Of a stretch of DNA of 29,886 nt, positions 7,685-14,274 are shown piece by piece. Under the pieces are notes generated by a model. That model did no database searches, was not told the origin of the DNA, and worked only from the letters and a program-made list of their open reading frames with translations. Position 1 is the stretch's first letter. The number at the start of each line of letters is the position of its first letter. This stretch comes from Acidobacteriota bacterium (GTDB lineage Bacteria; Acidobacteriota; Terriglobia; UBA7540): positions 1 through 29,886 of the forward strand of contig JAJYNF010000255.1 in the NCBI GenBank assembly GCA_021786455.1, written 5' to 3'. The position numbers and the translations under genes were made by a program.

Positions 7685-9190
7685 ATGAGCGAAACGGGAG
7701 TTCACAGTTCCGAGATTCACGAGCGCCTGAAGGTGGCGCTGGCGGATGCACACCTACAGGAGGCGTATCGCTCCTCCACGCTCCGGCTTTACACCCATCG
7801 GCTGAAAGCCATTCAAGAGATTCCGGCGTTTGAGGCGGTGCGTGCTCACGCGCGACGGCTGAAGCGCGAGGTTATCGAACACCTGGATGTTTATCTCAAA
7901 CAGTTTGCCGAAAACGCGGAACGGCAGGGCACGACGGTTCATTGGGCAGAGACGGCGGAGGAGGCTTGCACCGCCGTGATGGAGATTTGCAAAAAAGCCG
8001 GGGCGCGCGAGGTCGTCAAAGCCAAAAGCATGGTGGGCGAGGAGATTGAGTTGAACGCGGCGCTTGAGCAGGTGGGCATTCGCGCCGTCGAGGCGGACCT
8101 TGGCGAGTTAATTCTGCAATTGGCGGGCGAGCGCCCCGCGCACATTGTTGCGCCGGCAATTCACAAAACCCGCCAGGAAGTGGCTGACCTGTTTGCGCAG
8201 GCCCTCAAGGCGGAACGCACGGAGGAACCGGAGCGGCTGACCGCCATCGCTCGCCAGGCCTTGAGGCAGGTTTTTGCGCGCGCTCCAGTGGGGCTGAGCG
8301 GGGCGAACTTCGCCGTCGCCGAGACGGGCAGCATCGTGGTCATCGAAAACGAGGGGAACATCCGCATGGCTACCACCGCGCCGCCCGTGCACGTTGCGCT
8401 GGTAGGCATCGAAAAATTGATTCCGCGCTTCACCGACCTGGCGGTTTTTCTGCGCCTGCTCGGACGTTCCGCTACCGGGCAAAAACTGACCAGTTATACG
8501 TCCATTCTGACGGGCCCGAGGCGTCCGGGCGAGGACGGTCCGCGAGAAATGCACGTCGTCCTGGTGGATAACGGGCGCGTGCGGGCGCTGGCGGATGAGA
8601 AAATGCGCGAAGCGCTCTATTGCATCCGCTGTGGGGCGTGTTTGAACGCCTGCCCGGTCTATCGAAAGATGGGAGGGCAGGCTTACGGATGGGTTTATAG
8701 CGGCCCGATTGGCGCCCTGATCACGCCGCAGTTCGTCGGCATCGGCCAGGCGCGCGAGCTGCCGTTCGCATCGTCGCTTTGCGGAGCCTGCCGCGAAGTC
8801 TGCCCGGTGAAAATTAATATCCCGGACCTTTTGCTCCATCTGCGCGCCAAAGCGCAGGAAACAACCCGCGCGCCGCGGCCGAAAAATTCTCCCCTCTCCG
8901 AGCGGACCTCGATGCGAGCCTGGGCGTGGACGATGCAGCGACGTTGGGCCTATGTCCTTGGCGGGAGGCTGATGCGGGTGGGATTAAAAGTGCTGGCACA
9001 ATGGGAGAGAGATGAAGACCGGCGCGACCGCGTGGTACGCCCATTCGGGAAAGCGCCACAACACACACCGGCGCGCTGGATTAAAAAGTTCGCATGGTTT
9101 CCCCTCTCAAGCTGGACCGCGGGCCGAGACTTGCCCGCGCCCGCCGCTGAACCGTTTCGGAAAAGATGGAAACGGACTCCGCTGGCTTGA
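7685..9190 (+). CDS. lutB: LUD-domain iron-sulfur protein, LutB-like
   Basis: LutB-type proteins form part of the LutABC system that oxidises L-lactate to pyruvate. The N-terminal LUD domain (about residues 60-300) contains GLSGANFAVAETGSIVVIENEGN, typical of the family. Two 4Fe-4S motifs follow: CIRCGACLNACP (C313, C316, C319, C323) and CGACREVCP (C366, C369, C373). A C-terminal tail rich in Arg, Lys and Trp completes the 501 residues. The start is ATG 7685 with no strong ribosome binding site. The LutA and LutC partners are not adjacent, so the substrate is inferred only from the family. The gene converges with the PilZ gene 26 bases away. Confidence 0.88.
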   Translation: MSETGVHSSEIHERLKVALADAHLQEAYRSSTLRLYTHRLKAIQEIPAFEAVRAHARRLKREVIEHLDVYLKQFAENAERQGTTVHWAETAEEACTAVMEICKKAGAREVVKAKSMVGEEIELNAALEQVGIRAVEADLGELILQLAGERPAHIVAPAIHKTRQEVADLFAQALKAERTEEPERLTAIARQALRQVFARAPVGLSGANFAVAETGSIVVIENEGNIRMATTAPPVHVALVGIEKLIPRFTDLAVFLRLLGRSATGQKLTSYTSILTGPRRPGEDGPREMHVVLVDNGRVRALADEKMREALYCIRCGACLNACPVYRKMGGQAYGWVYSGPIGALITPQFVGIGQARELPFASSLCGACREVCPVKINIPDLLLHLRAKAQETTRAPRPKNSPLSERTSMRAWAWTMQRRWAYVLGGRLMRVGLKVLAQWERDEDRRDRVVRPFGKAPQHTPARWIKKFAWFPLSSWTAGRDLPAPAAEPFRKRWKRTPLA

Positions 9191-9216
9191 CCCGTCAGGA
9201 AAGCCCCGCCGCTGCC

Positions 9217-9555
9217 TCAGACGTGAATTCCCGTAATGGACTCGCGCGACAAGCGCAGCAGCAGGCGATTAAGAAACGCCCGGTTCGTCATGGATATGTT
9301 GCGAAACTCGAATCCGACACCCACCCCCTGAATCAGGCGGCGGGCCACGGCCATGGTGCGAACCGATTCAGTCCCCCTCCCCACGGCCAGACGGACGATG
9401 GCGCCCATCGGCAGCGCATCATCACATCGAACCAGGATGCCGGTTGCGCTGATGTCCACGGCGACACCCAGGATACGTTGAGTTCCTATGTCCACGGCCA
9501 CGGGGATTAGTTGGCTGAGCTTGAATCGCTTGGAACGTCGTTGCGCCAAGGACAC
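9217..9555 (-). CDS. PilZ-domain protein
   Basis: PilZ domains bind cyclic di-GMP and pass the signal to surface, motility or export functions. The two binding elements are present: RRSKR (RxxxR, residues 6-10) near the N-terminus and DISATG (D/NxSxxG) about 25 residues later. The protein is a single domain of 112 residues starting at GTG 9555. It lies convergent to the LutB-like gene and divergent from thioredoxin, so genome context gives no partner. The GAF-GGDEF protein in this window could be a source of its ligand, but nothing links them directly. Confidence 0.82.
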   Translation of the reverse strand: MSLAQRRSKRFKLSQLIPVAVDIGTQRILGVAVDISATGILVRCDDALPMGAIVRLAVGRGTESVRTMAVARRLIQGVGVGFEFRNISMTNRAFLNRLLLRLSRESITGIHV

Positions 9556-9754
9556 CTCAAGAGATTCCTTAAACGATATCGGTTAAAAAGGATATTCCAC
9601 CATAGAAAACCTTGTCCAGACCTTACCTCGCGCGAAGGTTGCACACACGCGCTGGCCGGATTTCTTGCGGCGGCCTCTCGGCGGCGAGGTTGAATCGTTT
9701 TCTATTCATTTTCATCGAATAAAATGATTTCTGAAAACGATTGGAGAGAGCGAA

Positions 9755-10093
9755 GTGGATAAGATATACGCGGTACAAGGCTCCGACTGGGAAGGGCTTG
9801 TGGCGTCCCCCAACCTGGTTTTGGTGGATTTCTGGGCAGCGTGGTGCGCCCCGTGCAGAATGCTTGCCCCAACCTTCGAAAAGCTCGCCCAGAAATTCGC
9901 CGCGGGAGTTCGCTTTGCCAAGGTGGATGTGGACGCCCTCCCGGACCTTGCAGCAAAATACGACGTTCGTTCCATCCCCACGCTGCTCCTGCTGAAAGAC
10001 GGCAAAGAAGTTGAGCGGTGGATCGGCGTGCGCTCTTACGACGAGCTCGCCAGACGCCTGGAATCTCACGCCCGGATTCCTGCCAGAAGCTAA
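9755..10093 (+). CDS. trxA: Thioredoxin
   Basis: This is a small cytoplasmic disulfide reductase. The active site is WCAPC (W30, C31, C34), with Ala in place of the more common Gly. The cis-proline is in SIPTLLL (P75), and DFWAAW and KVDVDALPDLAAKYDVRSIP follow the thioredoxin fold. The length of 112 residues is normal and there is no signal peptide. The start is GTG 9755, preceded by GGAGAG. It is transcribed toward glpK, with a 99-base gap. Confidence 0.93.
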   Translation: MDKIYAVQGSDWEGLVASPNLVLVDFWAAWCAPCRMLAPTFEKLAQKFAAGVRFAKVDVDALPDLAAKYDVRSIPTLLLLKDGKEVERWIGVRSYDELARRLESHARIPARS

Positions 10094-10155
10094 GATCGGC
10101 CGGATGCAAGCCGCGCTTTAGTCTTCCCACGGTGCTGTCCATTGCCTTGAACGGC

Positions 10156-10184
10156 TTGGCTCACTGCCGCGCTTCATTTAAGAT
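10156..10184 (+). promoter_or_regulatory. Possible glpK promoter with very short leader
   Basis: TTGGCT (10156-10161) and TAAGAT (10179-10184) are separated by 17 bases. The ATG of glpK begins only eight bases after the -10 box and has no Shine-Dalgarno in front. If this promoter is real, the transcript would be leaderless or nearly so. Both boxes are imperfect, so confidence is low. Confidence 0.35.
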
Positions 10185-10192
10185 TAAAAGCG

Positions 10193-11689
10193 ATGAGCAA
10201 AGCTCAATACGTCATGGCGCTTGACCAAGGGACCACAAGTTCTCGCGCCATTCTGTTCGACCGCGAAGGCCGCGTCCGCGCCTCGGCCAGCCTTGAATTT
10301 CGGCAGCATTACCCCCGACCAGGCTGGGTAGAACACGACGCGGAGGAAATCTGGAGTTCCCAGAAAGAGACGGCGGAAAAAGTTCTCGCCCAGGCTCGTG
10401 CGCAGGCAGCCGAAATCGCCGCTGTCGCCATCACCAACCAACGAGAAACGGTGGTGCTGTGGGAACGGGCGACGGGCAAGCCGGTTTATCACGCCATCGT
10501 CTGGCAATGCCGCCGCACGGCGGAGATGTGCGACCGGATTCGGCAGGAGGGTTTTGACCGCACTCTCCGCGAGCGGACAGGTCTGGTGACCGACGCATAC
10601 TTCTCCGGGACGAAGATCGCCTGGCTGCTCGGAAACGTCCCGGACGCGCGGCGGCGCGCCGAGGGCGGCGAACTGGCGGCGGGGACCATTGATACGTGGC
10701 TTATTTGGAACCTGACCCGCGGACGGGTCCACGCGACGGATGTCTCCAACGCCTCAAGGACCTTGCTCTTCAACATTCGGACGCTTTGCTGGGATGAGGA
10801 AATTCTCCGCTATTTTGGCATTCCCGCTTCGCTTTTGCCGGAGGTGAAGGCGTCGAGCAGTGTTTTCGGCGAGACAAAACTTTTTGGCGACGGGCTGGCC
10901 ATCGCCGGCGTCGCGGGCGACCAGCAGGCGTCTCTGTTCGGGCATCAATGCTTCAGCCGAGGCAGCACCAAGAACACTTACGGCACCGGCCTGTTCCTGC
11001 TCATGAATGCTGGAGAAAAAATCCCGCCCTCGGAATCCGGACTGATTGCCACGGTGGGCTGGCAAAGGAACGGGCGGACGACTTACGCCCTCGAAGGAAG
11101 CGCGTTCGTTGCGGGGGCCGCGATTCAATGGCTCCGTGATGAATTGAAGCTGATCGGGAGCGCCGAGGAAACCGAAGCTGTGGCTCGCTCAGTTCCCGAT
11201 TCTGGCGGCATTTATTTTGTTCCCGCTTTTGTCGGCCTGGGCGCGCCGCACTGGGATGCTTACGCCCGCGGAACCATCGTTGGGCTGACGCGCGGTACCA
11301 GCCGAGCCCACTTGGTTCGGGCGGCCATTGAAGCGATGGCCTTCCAGACGAGAGAGTTGATCGAGGCGATGTCCACGGATTCCGGCAATCGGCCTGACGC
11401 TTTGCGCGTGGATGGCGGCGCCGCTCGCAACGATTTCCTCTGCCAGTTTCAGGCGGACATCCTGGGCATTCCGGTGGAGCGTCCCGCGACGACCGAAACC
11501 ACGGCACTTGGGGCGGCTTACCTGGGAGGACTGGCTACGGGCTTTTGGGAGAACGAAGATGAGCTCGGTCAGCAGCGCAGGCTGGCCCGACGGTTCGAGC
11601 CGCAAATGAACGAAGCGCGCCGGGAAGAGCTTTACGCCGGGTGGCATCGCGCCGTCGCGCGCGCGAAGGGATGGGCAAGAGGACTGTGA
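10193..11689 (+). CDS. glpK: Glycerol kinase
   Basis: GlpK phosphorylates glycerol to sn-glycerol-3-phosphate with ATP in the cytoplasm. The FGGY-kinase signs are clear: an N-terminal DQGTTSSRAILFD, then EHDAEEIW, NQRETVVLW, the GDQQASLFGH block and the C-terminal RVDGGAARNDF and TTALGAAYLGG motifs. The length of 498 residues is standard. The start is ATG 10193. No glycerol facilitator or glycerol-3-phosphate dehydrogenase gene is adjacent, so it appears as a single gene. The product could feed the phosphatidic acid pathway in which plsC acts. Confidence 0.96.
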   Translation: MSKAQYVMALDQGTTSSRAILFDREGRVRASASLEFRQHYPRPGWVEHDAEEIWSSQKETAEKVLAQARAQAAEIAAVAITNQRETVVLWERATGKPVYHAIVWQCRRTAEMCDRIRQEGFDRTLRERTGLVTDAYFSGTKIAWLLGNVPDARRRAEGGELAAGTIDTWLIWNLTRGRVHATDVSNASRTLLFNIRTLCWDEEILRYFGIPASLLPEVKASSSVFGETKLFGDGLAIAGVAGDQQASLFGHQCFSRGSTKNTYGTGLFLLMNAGEKIPPSESGLIATVGWQRNGRTTYALEGSAFVAGAAIQWLRDELKLIGSAEETEAVARSVPDSGGIYFVPAFVGLGAPHWDAYARGTIVGLTRGTSRAHLVRAAIEAMAFQTRELIEAMSTDSGNRPDALRVDGGAARNDFLCQFQADILGIPVERPATTETTALGAAYLGGLATGFWENEDELGQQRRLARRFEPQMNEARREELYAGWHRAVARAKGWARGL

Positions 11690-11722
11690 CGGGCGACCGC
11701 CGCTGAGCTTAGCCTGCATTTC

Positions 11723-12485
11723 TCACGGATAGATTGAGTTGCGGCGCAAAGCGCCGATGGGGAAGGCGTCGTCGCGATTATGGAGGTGGCGACCGGTGCA
11801 GCGGGAGGCGGGATTCCATTTTGTCCGGGCGGGGGAGGATCCGGGGTCTGGTTCGAGCGCAGCCGCGCCATCGAGGTCTTCATAAAGCTCCCGCGCCCCC
11901 CTCTTGGGGGCAAGAGTGACGTCACCACGAAGCGCGGATTCGCGCCCTTCGCCAAGTGTTCCGCCTTGGCAATCACGCGCCGCGCCCGCCACCAACCCTG
12001 GCGCGTCGGATACGGAAACTCCTTGAACACCCGCGCCGGCTGACCCGTCGCCTGAAACGCCGCCGCTTGCTGTTGGACCTCCGCCGCGGTCAGTTCCAAG
12101 CGATTCAGCGTGCTCTTGCCGGCCAGCGCCTTGACTCAGTCGCGCTCCCGCACGCGGCCTCACCGCTCGGGTCCGGCTTCTCGGCCCTCGCCGCCATCAG
12201 CGGATCGCGCCGCAATTCGTCGTGATCGTTCAAATCTTCGCAACCGAGCGCCAGCGCATACACCCGCTGCGCCACCCCCTCTCGCACCGTGTGCTCGATG
12301 TGTTCCGCCGCGCGATGGTCCCGAAAGCAAGCCGCGAAACGCGCCATGCTCCTCCTCCGCTTCTCCACCTCGCGCCGCAACAATCCGCCCGCGTCCGTCG
12401 TGATCGCGCCGCCGTCAAACCGCCCGACGACCTGACGTCGCTTCAGAGGATGAAATTCGAAGGATTCTTGATTACACTGTGTCAC
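11723..12485 (-). pseudogene. IS1380-family transposase, frameshifted remnant
   Basis: The remnant would start at GTG 12485 (VTQCNQESFEF) and continues with VGRFDGGAITTDAGGLL, REVEKR and ALGCEDLNDHDELR, the recognisable N-terminal half of IS1380-type DDE transposases. Near 12140 the frame shifts, and the next frame continues with ALAGKSTLNRLELT, FPYPTRQGWWRARRVIAKAE and KGANPRFVVTSL. A second shift near 11895-11910, at a G-rich run, leads to RELYEDLDGAA. The C-terminal part then becomes unrecognisable and ends at 11723. With at least two frameshifts and a lost C-terminus it cannot encode a working transposase. I could not identify the insertion sequence ends or a target duplication. It lies between glpK and the molybdenum hydroxylase operon. 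Confidence 0.85.
11742..11756. repeat. Short perfect hairpin after glpK
   Basis: CGGCGC (11742-11747), an AAA loop and GCGCCG (11751-11756) form a six-pair GC stem about 52 bases after the glpK stop. There is no T-run after it, so it is a weak terminator candidate. It also lies at the distal edge of the decayed transposase and could belong to the insertion sequence end. Confidence 0.3.
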
Positions 12486-12824
12486 GAAAAGGCTGCCCTC
12501 CTTCTCCGGCAAAAGCTTCTCTTCCCAAAGATACTTATGCCAGAAAGCAACAGCCTTCTTCAATTTTTCCGTGAGTGCGGGCTAGGATATACTCAATACC
12601 GGCACCCTGACGAATTGTCGGCTACACGCCCTTGCGAATCGGGTTTTGACGGCGACACATCAGAACTTGTGGCGGGTTGGAAAATCAGGAATGCTGCACA
12701 AGTCCGTAGAGCATCTTCATGCGTTACGGAGCTCAAAGGTGTATCGGGCGGCGTTGGTGCGCCTTTGATTGAATGCAGGATATTGTGCGGTGGGATGTTT
12801 TTCCCGCCTTACTTCCCAATCGTG
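12486..12824. other. Non-coding stretch upstream of the transposase remnant
   Basis: This 339-base stretch is lower in GC than its surroundings in places (around 12560-12600). I see no open frame with protein-like composition and no convincing hairpin. It probably includes the outer end of the decayed insertion sequence, but I could not define its inverted repeat. Confidence 0.4.
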
Positions 12825-13048
12825 TCAAAAATGAGTCGCGCGGGCGTGCTGCGCGTGAAGGCGAGCTTGGTAGCGAAGCACATCAAACCAGTCTTCCTTC
12901 CGGGCCTGGGCAAACTTGTGTTCCTCGATTCATTCCACCAATCGGTCGAATCGGCAATAGGTTTCTTCCGTTGGATTCTCGGAGCGCGCCACGGCCTCCG
13001 CAGCCAAGAAGCCTCGGCACCTTCGCCGGATTTCCTTTTCAACCGCAC
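12825..13048 (-). pseudogene. Broken small ORF of unknown family
   Basis: Downstream of the 73-residue gene, one minus-strand frame reads as convincing protein: VEKEIRRRCRGFLAAEAV, then ARSENPTEETYCRFDRLVE, an in-frame TGA at 12930-12932, then IEEHKFAQARKEDWFDVLRY, QARLHAQHARATHF and a stop at 12825-12827. The TGA would be a Trp codon after one base change. The only nearby GTG (13048) is in the next frame, so one frameshift near 13035-13040 is also needed. The intact protein would be about 75 residues, helical and charged. I do not recognise the family. It may once have followed the molybdenum hydroxylase operon. Confidence 0.45.
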
Positions 13049-13063
13049 ATTAATTGTAGCCGG

Positions 13064-13285
13064 CTAGAGCGGTTCAAAGCACTTACGGCCGGGCTGGCAG
13101 GACTCCGCCTCGGCGACGCGGCCGTCCGGCCCGAGGCAGTTCTGGGTGTGGATGCACCAATAAATGCCGCTGCCGGAGGCATGAATGGGGTCCGGCTGGC
13201 CTTCGAACTCGTAAAACATCTCTTTGGAACGGATGTGTCGGCAGACAACGCGGGCAGCTCCCGTTGTAGATGGGACCTCCGACAT
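13064..13285 (-). CDS. Small cysteine-rich protein at the end of the molybdenum hydroxylase operon
   Basis: This 73-residue protein starts at ATG 13285, two bases after the FAD-subunit stop, behind a perfect AAGGAGG six bases upstream. It has five cysteines in a regular layout: C15 (CRH), C44-x5-C50 and C63-x5-C69, plus H17, H35 and H46. The middle part reads ASGSGIYWCIHTQNCLGPDG. The protein is hydrophilic with no signal peptide or membrane helix, so it is likely cytoplasmic. The spacing suggests a small metal or iron-sulfur site, but no known family comes to mind. The tight coupling points to a role with the hydroxylase, such as cofactor insertion, electron transfer or assembly. That role is inference. 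Confidence 0.75.
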   Translation of the reverse strand: MSEVPSTTGAARVVCRHIRSKEMFYEFEGQPDPIHASGSGIYWCIHTQNCLGPDGRVAEAESCQPGRKCFEPL

Positions 13286-13287
13286 GA

Positions 13288-14274
13288 CTAGCCTCCTTGC
13301 TGAACAGCACTCAAGACGGCGCGTTTCACGGCAATGCGGGCAAGTTGAACCTTGTAACCGTTCTTGCTGAGTGGCGTGGCCTTGGCGACAGCGGCTCGCC
13401 CGGCGGCGTCGGCAACGTCTTCCGAGGGCCGCTTACCGCTCAGTGCCCGATCGGCTTCGGGCGACGCCCACGGCACCGGCGCGACTTGCCCCAGCACCAC
13501 GCGAGGATCGCGGATCACGCCGCCCTCCACGCGCAAGGCGACCGCCGCGGCCGCCAGCGGCCAATCCAAAGCCTCTTTCTGGCGAACCTCGTAAGTGGCC
13601 GTTCGGACACCGGCGCGATAAGGAACGCGGATTTCCGTCAGAATCTCGTTTGGCTGAATGTCGTGCTCCCGCTGGCCGACGCGCGTCGGCGTTACGAACA
13701 GTTTTTCCACTTCGATGCGTCGGGTGCCGCGTGGCCCGTGCAGGGTCACCGTCGCCCCCAGGGCGATCAAGATCGGAGCAAGCCCCGAGGGGCTGACAAA
13801 ATACGCCGGGCCCGAGTTTCCCAAGATGGCGTGATATTCATTTTGCCCGTCCGGCACCAAGGATTTGCCGTCATGCATCGCCAGCAGTCCGTAGCCGTTG
13901 CGATAGTACCAGCAGCGTGGCCTTTGCAGCAGTTCGCCGCCGGCCGTGCCCATATTCCGCAACTGCTCGCTGCGAACACCCTCCGCAGCTTGAATCAATC
14001 CCGGGTAGTGCTGCTGAACGTCGGCGTGATCGAGCAGCCCGCGCAGGGTGACCATCGCCCCCAGGCGAAGCCCGTTCCGCGGACTGAATTCGATTCCGCC
14101 GAGCTCCGAGATTTGCTTGATGTTGACCAATCGCTTAGGCGTTGAAATTCCGTCCTTCATGGCGCTGATAAGGTCCGTGCCGCCTGCGAGGATGCTGCTT
14201 TCCCCCCAGCGGACCGACAGCAGCCGCACGGCTTCTGAAAGGTTGCGCGGGCTGGCATATTCAAAGGCTTGCAT
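13288..14274 (-). CDS. Molybdenum hydroxylase FAD-binding subunit (YagS/PaoB-like)
   Basis: This is the medium subunit of a xanthine dehydrogenase/aldehyde oxidoreductase-type enzyme. It carries FAD and passes electrons from the iron-sulfur clusters to an acceptor. The FAD-binding motifs SILAGGTDLISAMK (about residues 27-40) and MGTAGGELLQRPRCWYYRN are visible. In the second, the usual GGNLLQ has Glu in place of Asn. A CO-dehydrogenase flavoprotein C-terminal region follows. The length is 328 residues. The stop of the molybdopterin subunit and the start here abut at 14274, and the 73-residue Cys-rich gene follows after two bases. The YagS-like LLQRPRCWY block, together with a Tat-type small subunit, suggests a periplasmic aldehyde-oxidoreductase relative. 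The substrate is unknown. Confidence 0.9.
   Translation of the reverse strand: MQAFEYASPRNLSEAVRLLSVRWGESSILAGGTDLISAMKDGISTPKRLVNIKQISELGGIEFSPRNGLRLGAMVTLRGLLDHADVQQHYPGLIQAAEGVRSEQLRNMGTAGGELLQRPRCWYYRNGYGLLAMHDGKSLVPDGQNEYHAILGNSGPAYFVSPSGLAPILIALGATVTLHGPRGTRRIEVEKLFVTPTRVGQREHDIQPNEILTEIRVPYRAGVRTATYEVRQKEALDWPLAAAAVALRVEGGVIRDPRVVLGQVAPVPWASPEADRALSGKRPSEDVADAAGRAAVAKATPLSKNGYKVQLARIAVKRAVLSAVQQGG

Noticed and set aside
8108..8839. Minus-strand open frame of 243 codons
   Set aside because: It is fully antisense to the LutB-like gene, whose iron-sulfur and LUD motifs are clear. The composition is that of a shadow frame.
9690..9750. Promoter for thioredoxin in the AT-rich region
   Set aside because: Several TTGAAT and TATTCA-like words exist, but no pair has both good matches and proper spacing, so I did not annotate one.
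11896..11910. C-run/TCTT/G-run hairpin as a terminator
   Set aside because: It lies inside the transposase remnant at the place of a frameshift and has no T-run after it. It is better explained as a slippage-prone homopolymer site.
12222..13067. Long plus-strand open frame of 281 codons
   Set aside because: It lies opposite the recognisable transposase remnant and the other minus-strand fragments. Its protein is rich in Arg, Pro and His, as is usual for antisense frames in GC-rich DNA, and it shows no domain.
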